Positions 1-13,800 of a stretch of 64,000 bases of DNA are shown here, piece after piece; the stretch's first letter is position 1; every line of letters begins with the position of its first letter. A program made the position numbers and the translations under genes. Where the stretch lies: assembly GCA_004794655.1 (NCBI GenBank), contig SMMW01000521.1:1084001-1148000 (forward strand), written 5' to 3'. The notes beneath the pieces are model-generated. The model saw only the letters and a list, made by a program, of their open reading frames with translations. It made no database searches and was not told where the DNA came from. The DNA is from Marisa cornuarietis. Taxonomy: Eukaryota; Mollusca; Gastropoda; Architaenioglossa; Ampullariidae.

Positions 1-3000
1 ACCTTCTTTGCACAAGTATCTAAGCATAGTGCTGAAAGGAATTCCATTTTTCAACATTGTAACCTTCAAGAAAACACAAATGTGTGCTGGTTAAAACAAC
101 CAACGGTGTGCGTTCAGTCAACTGTGAGTGCAGGTAACTAATATAGTGCTGTGTCACTGTCAGGAGAAATATATTAACATGTTATTGCTAAGTAACAAAA
201 TGCATTGTCAAAGCAGCAACTGCTGCGACACAGATATGTCACATATACAAGCTTGATAATAACTTAAAATTTATACTCATTAGGCCATCATTAACTTTTT
301 TATGAGTGGGGGTGGCAGAGACCTTGTTTAAGAAAAGGTACAAACTGAGTGGACAAAACTCAAGATACACAAATGATGAGTGTTCAGATATTAACATTTC
401 CAAAGCACTGGGTCAAAAATATATTTTTCTCCATCTTATGACTGGCTTGACAGATTATGGATTAGAAACTCAAGGTTTTCAACGATCCAAACACTTTCCA
501 TGGTTGCTATTTGTTTAGGAGCAATCTGGACACACAGGTGAAAAGACTGTAAACTTATTAAAAATTAATAGGTTCTTACTTTCAATCCACAAAACATAAC
601 AACCCCCCCCCCAAAAAAAAAAGACAAAATACAGCTTTTCTGAAGACATAGTATCATCTGCTACTTTAGAGGTAAGTGAGGTCATACAATATATTATTAC
701 TTGAGTAAGGTCACATGACCTGAGGTCAGCTGACTAAAGACATTATTCCAGCATTGCCTTCAGTGCAAAATTGTTGTGAAAGTACAATCACTCCTAAAAG
801 TACTTACTGCAAAACTAATGGACACATACCATAGTTTAGATTTCAGCTTTGGAGCTAGTCTCGGTTTGAGACTTCAGTTTCTTCTTTCTACAGAAAACAG
901 GCCTTTAAAGTTCAAACTGATTTCTTATTGCAGTTAGTGCCAACAAAAACAAAAACAAAAAACAAAAAACCCAAACAAAGCAAAGCAGCGTGACCATCAC
1001 TAATCTGATTATTAACTCAGCTGTGACCTCATATAGGAAATAAGTTTAAAGGTAACTTTAAGATATGGAGACTTTATTCTGCTTCTGAATTCAGCAGCAA
1101 ATGCCCTAGAAAAATAGATAGTTCTTGAGCAGAACATTTTAATATAACCAACGCCAGCTGTTGTTTAGCATCAGTCAGGACTGAGTTAATGATGAATAAA
1201 GTCTCATCTTGATGACTCTTTATGACTGCAGAGATGCTATAATTCCTAGGTTACTTTTCATGAATTTGTTTTTATAATTATTTTGTGAGAACAAAATTAA
1301 AAAATTAAGATCTTGATTCATTATGCAATCATCCAGTAACAAAGTTCATGACCATTTAGAGTGAAAAGTCATTGAGTGTGGATGCAGCATTCCGTGCATC
1401 CAGGTACAAAACATCATGCATGCATGCATTTCTGTATATATTGTTAATAAGCTTTGTGTGCTCACAAAAACTTTTTTCTGTTACTCCTGTTTATGACTAG
1501 TATTATTTTTTAAGGAAAAAACACTTTCTTAAGATCCAAATAAAGTGTAAATTCTTGAGTTCTCTTTAAAAGTGCAATACTATAATTAAGGACATTCTGA
1601 CTGAAAAACACAACAAAACACCAGTTTCTCCAGCTTGTTCTGCCTTTCTGCCATTCCACTCTCACTTCCTCTGTGTTGCCTTCCCTAACTACATCTGCTT
1701 GTGCACCCTAGTTTACATGCTTTCATGCTAGTCTTAATGTACTTTGTTTGCTTTTCACTCTCCTACTCACTCAACAATAAAACTGTTTGAAGTGGGAAAT
1801 ATCAAACTCAGCTCAGACTAAAGATCCAGAAACCAGCATTAGACAGGAGACATGATTTATATAAACATCAGTGAATGGTAAAAGAAGGGTTGGAAGGTAG
1901 ACATGAAAGTTATGGGAATATTCTGATATGAGAGTTATGGGAATATTCAGACATATGCATTCTGTTTCATGCAAAATGAGGTGTTTGTGAACAGCTGATA
2001 TGAGGGGAGGGCACAGTAAGTGTGTATGGTGGGGTGATGGGGGGGGGTTACAGTATGTGAGGCATGATATGAATTGTATATTACAACAAATGTTCCACTT
2101 GAAGAGCTCAAAGTTCTCATTAATTTCGATGGCAGGCACTTTGACATCAGTGGAGCATGCAGCAAAAGACTGTGTATGGAAGGAAAGTAAACAAAGTGGT
2201 AATCTTGTGTTAGCTGTTTACCACAGCATTACTAATGTGACGATTCCAACTTAAAGGGGACTAAAAATATGTGCAAAACCCTTTACCTAGAAAATAGTAG
2301 CAATATAATTAACTCCAGAAACTATAACTACTACCGTAGAGAAGAAAATTATGCAATACAGCAATGAAAATTATTTGTAACCATTGTTTTCCATGTTAAT
2401 TACAGTTTTCTACTTCTTTTCATACCTATGATGCAAGATTTGTTTTGGAAAAAAATGTTTGCATGTTTCCATCATCTTCATTTCCAAGTACACATCTTCA
2501 TATCTCTTTGTGTCAGCACTCATTAAAAAAATGCTTTCAACCACTTTTTTGTACCAAATGTAAAAGTGAGAAGAGAAATTATAATTCACACAAATTTCAA
2601 AAGACATCGTGACCATCTTGTGAAACTGAAGTATCGACTAGATTCAATGAACAAAAAACGTTTGTGGACAGATTTAAGCATGGGAAAAATAAAACATTTG
2701 TTACAATAAAAGTTTTGAAATGAAAATAGCCACTATAAAATTTAAATGTATTTTTTTTAAAACAAGTTTTAATCAAATTAAAGAAGCAATAATAAATACA
2801 AAACCATTAAAGGTTTTCTGATCCATAAACGGAGTCTTTTGAGCAGGTTCCACTGTAGGGGTGAAGGTCAACCACTGTTTACAATGCACAGTATTCTATG
2901 CAAGGACATTGAGCTGGCCTTAATAGCACATCATAATTTTAGGCTGCAAGAAGACACAGTTAACTACCGAACTCCATTACCCTTAACAGCATAATACCTC

Positions 3001-3323
3001 AGTCACCTTGCCCTTCAGCTCAACAAGAAGCCTAGTCAGCAGCACACAACTTGCACTCACTCAGTCAGAATGTGATTTACATCACTGATACGGCCATCAT
3101 CTTCCTTCACAACTATATCGATGCTGACGTGAATAGCATAGGCACCGTCTACTGACCTATGATCACCCTGAATTATATGGGGTGGAGGGTGTTATGAACA
3201 TGAAAGTATGATGCTTGGGGTGTTGCAGATGACCAAGGAAAGCATCCTGCTGCTGATGTCATCCATTTTTAAGCACCACCTTTAAAGTAATGTGTATACA
3301 CCTCAGAGAAACAGACATAGATC
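1..3323. other. AT-rich flank downstream of nephrin, no gene recognised
   Basis: I see only short, low-complexity open frames. There is a 25-bp period direct repeat around 1908-1947 (AGTTATGGGAATATTC twice), an A-rich stretch near 945-985 and poly-C/poly-A at 603-621. Nothing supports an exon, an RNA gene or a complete mobile element. Confidence 0.5.
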
Positions 3324-4710
3324 TTTATTAATGTCTCTTTCACTAGTTTATTTCACAAAGTGTGAAAGTGGCTAAGCCTTCTTACTTTCACTCTTATCTC
3401 CTTCACATTGTGAGCATTTCCCTTTATCTTTTGATTCTTCCCCCAACCCTCTGGCAACAGCTTTCTTCCTAGTCAGTTCAATACTGTAAGATTCCAAGCA
3501 ATGCAATTGCATTTATTCATGATGCAGCAAGGAACATTTTTGAAGTCTTTTTCCAAAGCACTCAAATAACCCTTGTAACAGTCCTCTTGTACACAAGATC
3601 AAGCAGTTATAAACTTTGGCAAAGTAATCCTTCTGCTATGCAATAAGTGTGTCTCTTCTTTCAACTCCACAATTTCCCAGGTTCTGTTCCAAAATGCCCC
3701 ATTCGTTGAATTATTCATTGTATGATACACTATCACGAATAGAATGCGACAATAAATAACACATGCTCACACACAATTTGTTTCATCTCGGTCATATTGA
3801 TCAACAGTTTCTTTTTAAAATCCACTCATTGGATTGAATTGTAATAGCACCAATGAAAAGTTTAACAGGATTGGAGAGAGTGCTAGGAATTGAGGGTTAC
3901 CATAGATCTGAAGACCATCACTTCCCTTATACATCATTGCAATACTGGGATTAACATGTTTAGGTATGTGTTTGTTACTGTATGTATGCGAATGACTGTC
4001 CTTGAGCATAGGTAAGTATTTTGGGTATGTGTGTGTTGGGGGTGGGGGCAGAGTAAGGACTTGGTGGCATCTTTGGTGTACTTGCATCCTTGCCTCCCCA
4101 TGCCCTAATTAGTACATCCCTCTCACTTCTTTTATAATTTGACTTATATATGAACATGGGTCTGAAGGCAGTCATGTTTTCTCTTAAAAAGCTGATGACA
4201 TCCCATTTTTAATGACACACGATGCATTTGCCCAGCTTTCCTCAGGAAACACAATCTGATGCAAGCTTCCAAAATCATATATCAAGATTTCTTGCCTCAC
4301 CAAAATCTGCATCATTCCACAGGCTTTCATATTTTCAACAGCTACAAAAACATCCTGTTCTTGCTTTAAATCTCCTTCTTCAATATCATTTCAAGAGGGG
4401 CAACATCGAAGAACCATCTCTGCATGTTTTGTGTCTTACCACCATCTTCTGAACTGTCGATCTTCTGCATCCATTGAATTACCACTCCAGGCCTGTCTAA
4501 GTTAAACCTCATAGTGTAATGCATTGTCACAATATCTGCTTGCCAATCAAACCCAGGTCAACAGTCACTTGGAGGCTGCAGACTAGGACTTGTCTTCATC
4601 ATTAAGTGCCTGTTGTGCATTCAATGATATCCTCATGCTAGGCAACTCACATTAATATGAGTGAAGAATAGGTTATCTTCCTTCCACAAGTTAACAGTTG
4701 GAAGATGCTT
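3324..4710 (-). other. Likely 3' untranslated region of nephrin, candidate poly(A) signals
   Basis: No further coding exon is needed after the TAA. On the minus strand, AATAAA hexamers occur at 3512-3517, 3347-3352 and 3324-3329, and an ATTAAA at 4207-4212. Any of these could end the transcript; the sequence does not tell which. The short open frames here are AT-rich and unlike any family I know. Confidence 0.35.
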
Positions 4711-4829
4711 TTACACAAGATGCCCTCGCATCTCTGATCCTGGAGCCAACTGCTTGTGAGGTGATGGGCTGACACGTGAAGTGGGTCCATTGTACGTGGG
4801 ATTTGGCACAATGTTTGGTGACAAGGATC
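4711..4829 (-). CDS. nphs1: Nephrin exon 21: C-terminus and stop codon
   Basis: Encodes residues 1267-1305: GSLSPNIVPNPTYNGPTS and then on to EMRGHLV and a TAA stop at 4713-4711. Human nephrin also ends RGHLV, so the last residues look like a conserved PDZ-domain ligand. This end confirms both the gene identity and the reading frame after 20 splice junctions. The acceptor TTTAG is preceded by a GT-repeat in place of a normal pyrimidine tract. Confidence 0.94.
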
Positions 4830-7800
4830 CTAAACACACACACACACACACAATTTAAAAGCATTAAATAATAATAATAATACAGCTCATTTACATAGCA
4901 ATGAATGGGCTCAAAGCACTTTACATACATACATAAACCTTTTTAAAGTAAGTATGAAATACAACTTCATGCATGCACCACCAACCCACAGTCAGCCCTG
5001 TAACACTATCCGGACAGAGGTATGTAGAAGCTAAGATATGAACACACGATACCTGATTTTCACTGTAATGGTATCGTGCTGAAGCTGCATAATATGTATG
5101 CTCCATCACATTCTCTCTCTCTCTTAACCTTGTTTTTTTGAAAGAAAAAAAGTCTGAATTTGAGACTGTATTTAGTTGTCTGGATCCACTACCCTACCCT
5201 CTCATGGTACTTCTCTGATGAATTTTACCTGGAGGCGGTGCATATCGAGGCTGCACTTCCTGAGGCCCATAATTCCTGGCAGGCAGTGGAGGCATCACAT
5301 CACCACGACTTGATGTGGTACGAACTGGTGGTGGGGGTGGAGTTTTACCAGCTCGGCTAGCAGGCCGGCTGGGTGGTCTTTCCGACAGTTCAGTAATGCT
5401 CTATATGAAATAAATGGCAGTCCTTATAAAGAGCACCAACACAAGCTTGTACACATACACAGCATCTACCCAATAAACATATTACAGAAAAAAGCTTATA
5501 AATATTATGTGCAAAGATGCACAATACCTTAGGCCTTGTGTGGTTGTCATATAACAAATCCCCATTATCAAATGTCCCTTTCTTGTTAGGTGATGCCACT
5601 CTATAAGGATCTGAAACATAGTAAACATAACTCTTTGAACACAAAACTGATACAATAGATATGTAGGTCTACTTCAAGAAATTTCACAAACTTGTTCAAA
5701 GCTGAGAAACAGAAAATGATCTTTACAAAGAAATTCTCAACAATCTTACAGAACAATATATATATATATATATATGTCAAGTCTTTTCCATTTTGAATAC
5801 TTCTTATGGATTGTTTTTCATTTTTTTTGGTCCTACGAGTAGTGCATATGGTAGTTTAAGATGGTATGGTATCTAAACATTTCTTCCAATTTGTATTATC
5901 TCAGACATGAGTTAGTTTCATGTTTTCCTTTAGTTTCTGTAACTGAAATTACTGCATCCAGCCAAAAAAGAAAAGCTTAGTCTGGTCTGTATGTGTTTCT
6001 TGGGTCCCAAATAAAAACAACCATTTCCAGTTTGGAGCAAAATCTAGAAACTTGCTTGTAATGACTTTTACCAAATGTTTGCTGACTTAAAAAAAAGAAG
6101 AAAGTTGAGCGTTAAAAAGTAGTAACTTAAAAATATGTAATTTGTAAACTCGTGGTTGGATGAAATCAGGAGCTGGAAGACATGAAGGGAAGATGCCTTA
6201 AAGCAAGAGCTATTAAGGCTTTGGAGACAGAGGCTGACAGAGATAGTGGATGTGTGCTTAGGCAAGAAGACAGAATTGGCTGATAACAATTAAGTGGGTG
6301 CCAAGGTAATTGTGCTGGGATGGGTGAGGGGGAAGGAAACACAGAAAACGTCAGCAGCTGGAATGTGATACTGGTGAGAACAGCACACGATCTATTCTCT
6401 TTCACCCAGCAATTTTGGAAAATTAATTCAATATGTTTCTTCCACCTATCCACATATATGCCATTTAATTATCCACAGGACTGTTCAATTTTTTTTTTGC
6501 TTCTAATAAGTCATAATACCCCTTGTTTAAGTTAAGAAAATGTTTGCTTAATGACTTCCATTGTAAATAAGAAGAATATAGTAAAAGCCATGACTGGAAG
6601 GGTATTGCACAGATCTGTAGGTGCAGGATTCAAGCTTGAAAATTATCCACGAGAAAAAAAATTGTGCTTGGATTTTTTTTTAATTTAAATTTTTAAGTGT
6701 AATCATTCTTTATTTATATTCCCTGGAAATATACCAGAAATTTCAGGGAAAGGTCAGGATATTTGCTTTATGGTTTTCTATAGTTTTTATGGATTTTTTG
6801 GATGGGTGGTGGGTAAAGATCTACAACTACATCACCAAAGTACTTGATATGTTTGACAAGATATATTATTAAAATATCCCTACCTTCATGCCATGGAGAC
6901 TGGTGTCCATGATCATCCACTAAGTAGGTTTTGTGACTGTTAATCCGAGGAGAATCCATCTTGGTTGGTGTAAATGGTCGATTGACATACTCTGACTGCT
7001 GAGGCAAAAATACCACCTTGACATCATCTTCAATCTGGGGGCAAGCATAGCAGGATACAACCTTAGACTAAGTGTGTGAATGTGCATGTGTATATATGCA
7101 ATTGGTGCATGCAAGGAACATGAACAAATGCCAGAAAAAGTGTAGACAAATACAGGTGTAAAATATTGTGGTTACTGAATGGAATTGTTACATTTTAAGT
7201 CACCTACAATGTTTTCCTTTCTATTTTTTAAATTAAATGATTTTTATTAAGACCGATTAAAGCAAAGTGACATGCATATTTGCATGATTGCTATTTGACC
7301 CCCGAAAGCAATCTTTTATTTCCCTTTTCTTTTTAAAGAGCAAAAGCAAGCAGATAGCCCCACTTCTGAATCTCTCATGTAACATAAAAGCACTTTAAAA
7401 CCCTCCAATTTCCCACTTAAGAAGCTACCATATTCCACTACTATCCATTGTATGCATAATCAATTGCATTTTGTATATGAGAAAATCTAAAAAATCCAGC
7501 ATATTTTACAAAACACGACAAAAACTGAGCCACACGCCCACCTCATATTCTCTGTTGTAGTCATCAGAAAAGTCATCCATGCTTTTATCGTAAGTTCCAT
7601 AACTGCGATTGTCATCTGAAGCTGCTACAGGATAAAGGGCTGCATCAGCTTTAGTTGGCCCATAAAGCTCAAATGTGTTGGTATGGCTTGTTGTGTCACT
7701 GCCATCTGCACATTTAAACAAAGAAGAAAAAAAAATAAAGGGAAAAAGGGAGAACAAGGAAGGAAAACATATTACCAGCTGTCTTGGAGAATTGGATGAG

Positions 7801-10800
7801 ACTGGTAAAGCACAAATTTTAAGCAAAAATGAAGAACTTAAATCAGTTAAAAAAAATTGAATAGATAGATAAGAGAGCCTCTAAAAATGATCTCAACCTG
7901 TTTGAATGCATTCATTACAAAAATAAAATTAAAGGTAATATTATCACCACCTGAATTGTATCAATAACTGCTAATGGTCCAGTCCATTTTTAACTACTAT
8001 CATTCCATTACCATTCAGCCACAGTCTGAAAAGTTAACAGGCAACTTCTGCAATCATATCTTACTTTCCATGCGCTTTCTTCTTCGCCTGACAAAGAAAA
8101 GGATCAGTCCAACATTCAGTGTAAGGAGGAAGACCCCAACAATGCAAACAACAAGGATGATGATCACTGGAACTTCGTCTGAGCCTTGAAGTTCAGAGGT
8201 GGAAATATCTGCTGGTGGTACAACACCTGCAGTCAGTCAGGGCAAGATAAAGGCTGAACATTTTTACTTGCAAAAAGCTCAACATAACAAATACAATATC
8301 ATACAAATAAATTTTCAATCTCTTAACAATTCTCTATACAACCATTCTTGTTCATCTCTCTAATTGCTCATATTCATGACAGAAATTACAGAACACAATA
8401 CAATATAGTGACCGCTCTATATGTGTGTTTGAAATAAATAAGTAATTTTGCCAAGCAAGGAATGTCTCACTGGAAGTCTTGGCAACAATGCCCTGTGCCT
8501 GGAAAGCGCTCTCTCCCAGGTTATTGAATGCCAGCACTGTCATCTCATATTCTGTTCCCAGTTTCAACCCTGTACACAGAATATAAAAAAAATGCATGTA
8601 ACACTGTACAGTAACAGGAATAACAGATATATATATATATAAGGATGATCGAATCTATTATGCAAACACACATATTTATGCAAGAGCATGGTCCCTTACA
8701 CACACCCACACAAACACACTCTCTCACTCCTTTTAAAAAAAAATGTTGATAACAAATTACATGGTAAAATTCAATGGCATTTTGAGAAATGGAGCCTGAA
8801 CTGTACTCATTTTTACCTGTAACAGTAAAAAGTGTTGTTGATGGAGGACTAACATCCACGTAGACATAGCCTCTGGCCTCTGTTGGTTTGAAGCGAACAC
8901 GAAATGACTGATCTAGACCTCCATTGAAGCCTGGTTTCCAACGAATAGTCAGGCTATTGTGAGTGGCATTCACAAACTGCAGATCATATGGTGGGTCTGG
9001 TTTACCTGAAAGACAAAATGAGTGAATGAAATTTGTACATGTACTATTTCTGTAACTGCCACTTCTCTGAAAGACTGGAGAGAAGTGAGTGCCTAATAAT
9101 TTCTGGATGAGAGTTAAGTTACCTGTATGAATTAAACAATGCATTACTGAAACTTTGTGGGAGTGGCATAAAGACAGAAACACTTTAGACCAGCAAAAGA
9201 ATGAATTCCTATGTTTGATACATTAAAAAACATATTTTCTCCACACTGAAGAAAGCTTCTATGAACTCCGTTCCAAAAAAGGGCATACTTTTTCCTCTAC
9301 AAAAATAGCAAAAGAGACCAGTATTTTAAAAGATCTATTCACTGGACAATATGATAAAATTCTCCCATTTAATATTTTATTTTACACTCATTTTTTAAAA
9401 ACATTTCTCTTCTGAAATCAACATTAGGCATTTTATAAAACATTTAGACAATAATGTTTTCAATGAACAATCATTTTTATAAAGATATCTATATATTCTG
9501 TTACCGCAGCAGCAGTCCAACACTGAAGGTAAAATATTTTCTTTCATCATTACAAAGCATTAAAAAAGGGAACTAAAAGGTCATGATTTTACATTACCAC
9601 TGCTATCAAAACATTATAAATCCACTTACTTGTGCCATGCAAAGAAATTTCAAAGCTATCTGAGCCTTTGGTGTTGGTTGCAGTGCAATTGTAGCTGCCA
9701 TAATCATCTCTTGCAATGTTTTTGACTTTCAGGGTGCTAGTGAAGAACACCGTTTGGTGCTTGTCAAGTGCCAACTCATATTTACTGTTGGAAGCATCAA
9801 GAGCAGCTCCATTCTAAACAGAACCCCAAAATTCTCCCAATGTATTTGTGCCTTCTGTGAAAACTTGTCACCCTTTACAGAATACTAGCTCAAACTTTGT
9901 TTTAAAAAAAAGTATGCATTGCAGACCTAAGCAAATTGTGTACAGATCAGCACATACAAGTTTTTAAACATGATTCCCATTCACCATCCTAACTGTATTT
10001 TTAACTTGTATTCAATGCCTATCTGTTTTTCTCACTTTTTTTCAATCTTTCCCAGTATCTGACTACACATTTTACGTTATGCCAGTTAACCCGCTGAGTC
10101 CAAAGAGCCAGTTTACTGGCGTACCCGGCAGAGACTGAAGAGCCACAAAAGTGGCTCTGATCCACGATCGTGATTCTCTCTTTGCACGAGCAGAGCGCAA
10201 TGAGCCACTATGGTGGCTTGTGCTCCATGATTGTGGCTCTGCAGTTTCACTATCGTCTTCAAAATCATAAATTTTAAGCCCATGTTTTTGAACATAGAAA
10301 TATTTTTATGACATATTAAATTACATATAAAAAGAGAGAAAAATACATCATGTCACTCCTTTTTAAAACTAACAATAGACAAGTGATGGTCCCTTAGATC
10401 AGTGGTTCTCAAAGTATTTTGGACCGTGGACCACATTACTCAAGTAAAAAAAAAACGGCGGACCACCAAGGCCTAAAACCACTCTGTACCGTGAATTTCA
10501 AATTTAAATTGCCGCATTTGTTTCATTACAATTCAAAACTAAATGTCCTTTTTGTGACAGTGAAATAGTAATGTGACATAAAATTACATACCTCGTTCAT
10601 TATAATTAAAATTTTAATGTGATGAATGCAGTTGTTTTTGATGAGCTATTAAGGTGAAAATAAGCGCTAAGAGCATGCTCTCTATGAGTGTAAATATGCG
10701 CTATAAAAATCTTCACTATTATTATTATAATATCTGGATCAATGTCAATTTCATGTCAGATTCCACGTTCAACCGGCTTCTCTTATTCATTTTTAGTCCC

Positions 10801-13800
10801 ACAAGTGTTGGAAATCCAATCTCGCAACAGTAAGTTGTTGGAAATGGTAGTAGATGCTTCACAGCCAAAATTTCACAGCATAAAACACATTGTGGGCTAG
10901 GGATTTCTTTATCACCCTCCCAAAAAATCCCAATGCTCAAATAATCAGTGCTCTTTTAACTTGTTTTGGTTGTTTTCTAGGCTGGAATGATGCCACATAT
11001 TGTGTGTACCACTACTGTTCTTCACAGCTTGTTTGAAGTTTTCTTTGTCGCTATTATCTTGAGCAGAAGATGAAAATATCTCGTCAGGTGCGTCTTCCAC
11101 TTCCTGGCAAATTGCTTCTGCTTTGAAGCTGGTACGCATATCAGAAGAACAGAGTGGTTGATTTGGATCACAAATGACCTCAGTTGCATCTTTTCCTCCC
11201 TTCTGCATCTTGTTTGCACTTTCACAGTCACCAGCATCATGGGATCTATATGTTTTAAGGTCCCTGATTTCAGCCAGCGATCCATAATAACCCTTGAAAA
11301 TACTGAGAAAGAAAACTTGGAGAGATGTCTTCTCGCCAGCACGGAGATTCATAAAGTGGTCAGCCTTTCTTACTGAGGCGGAGTTGTCTTTGCCTGCCAG
11401 GTCCTCTTTCATGTTTGACCGAGTCAGGGAAGCTGGCACATACTGTACTAAAAATCTTCAACAGAGCCGTGTTCAGATAGGCATGTCACGCGTCACTGGT
11501 CAAGATTCATAGCCGCCCGCCTTGACCATCCTGTCAGGCCATTATCAGCTGCGGTGGTAGCTTGACCAGCGGACGGTTAGAGGTCCCACACAAACTTAAC
11601 TGAAGTTTTCTACAAGCCTATCTGGCGATTTAAACATCACTTTGCTGACAAATGATGACTGTCAGCCGCGGACCACCTGACTTGTGCCGCGGACCACACT
11701 TTGAGAACCACTGCCTTAGATAATGCTGACAAAGGTTACAACACTGTATGCTCACCTTGTACCATGAAAAGTTAATGTCTGGAGCTCCTTCTGCCTTGCA
11801 CACAAGGGTAGCAATACGACCTGTCTCTGCTGCAGCTTTGGCATTCTCTGGTGACTTGTCAATAATAGGGGCATCTACAGTACACAACATAAGTAAAACA
11901 GATTAAACCGTATCAAACATTAAGAAAAGAAAAATGGAATATAATCCTTACACATACACTTACATCTACACTCACAGCAAATGCCTAATGACAAATCTTT
12001 ATTTATGAGGGTAACAGAGCAAAAAGATGGTAGATAAACAGAAAAAATGGAAGACAAAATTTGGCTAATAAAAGTCAAGAATACTTTTTAAACTAGCACT
12101 ATTAGCTAAGTCATTGCTGGCAGGCTGCCCTGACTACCTCATTCAGAGACTCCAGAGAGTACAGAACTCTGCTGCGCGTCTGGTGCTTAGAGCAAGGAAA
12201 CGGGACCATGTCACTCCTCTCCTTCGTTTTCTACACTGGCTACCCATCCATTCTCGCATTCAGTACAAACTGTCTGTGCTGTGTTTTAATTTCTTTGCTG
12301 GCTCCTGTCCTGACTATTTCTCTGAACTTCTCATCCCTTACTCTCCGTCCAGACAACTACGCTCTTCGTCTGACGACCGTATCCTAACTGTTCCTGTCAC
12401 CAGAACAACAACATATGGTCACAGGACTTTTGGCTACTGTGCTGCAAAACAATGGAACTCTCTTCCTTTCCATATCCGCCACCTTCCTACAACTGAATCT
12501 TTCAAATCTGCACTGAAAACGCACCTCTTCCTTGAGCTTTTCTCCTAACACAGTCCGCACAATGCTCGTCCTTCTTAACCCCGCCCCCTTCCCTCTTGCT
12601 ACTTTACCCATCTTTCTCGCAGAATCACTATATTTTTCTGTTCCTGTTACTTGATGCCTTTTAATGTTTTCTGTTTCGTCAGTACTGTCGTTTTCTTTCG
12701 TCCCCTTTGTTCTGTGTCTACTTAGTCCACGTCTCTTCCTCGTTTTAAGCGCTAAGAGCATGCTCTCTATGAGTGTGAATATGCGCTATAAAAATCTTCA
12801 CTATTATTATTATTATTATTAAGAACTGAAAAAGGAAAACGTTTTTAATAAAATTATAAAGTAAAACAAAAAAACCGAGGAAGGATCATTTTTTATTTTA
12901 TTTTTACGCACTCTACCACCTGTTTTTTCAAGAGTACATTAACCACTTTGCTTTGAGAGACTGTAGTATATCTCATCACCAGAAGCTGTGGTTATGAAGT
13001 GCAGCTAAGTCATTGCTCCAGAGCAAAACGGGACAAGGTCACGTCTCATCTCTGTAGTTATGAAGCGGTCTTCAGACCTATCTGTTTTACATAACTTTAT
13101 TCCAGACCATCTTTGCTACTGATTTATAACTATGGTCCCTGGGGTAAAGTCACGTTTTCTGGGTCAAGACAAAGTGTTATGGCTATGGAGTATACTGTCC
13201 TTATTCTACTTCCCTATTTTGAAAACATTAATAGCTTTCAGATTATTTTAGAAATATGTCTACTGATTACTTAAGACAGTATGTTTTAGATTTACTATAA
13301 ATGAATTAACAAGACTACTAACCTAGCATAACCATTAGAAAAATTAAAAATATCTTCGAAACAAACTAAACCATATGAAATAAGCGGTTCCACTCATCCA
13401 CAACCAGAACTATAACCAAACAAACGGAAGGGTAACTTAATAAACAAAGTAACATACTAAGCACCTAAAAAGAAAAAAAACAACCTATACACAAACAGTG
13501 AGAGGGTAGCAAATCATACAAATAGCAGGTTTAAAAAGACAAAAACAATATTAAAGAAAACTAAAACATACTAAAGGTCCTTAAAAGTACAAACTAATAC
13601 CTAAAACTAGGCCTCTTAGACACCAAGAGCAAGTGACAACAACACGAAAAGAGGACACCAGCAATAATGAGCAACATCTGCAGCATCCCGGACTCCTCCC
13701 CAAACCCCTTTCCTCCTTGCCCACCTGTCCTCCACTCCCTCCAGATCTCCATCCATAGTGCAAAGTTACTTTTAGGTAGAAGCTCATTTCTGTCCTAACA

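Noticed and set aside
10945..11439. hAT transposase gene in the 164-codon minus-strand frame
   Set aside because: No BED zinc finger, catalytic residues or dimerisation motif of hAT transposases could be recognised.
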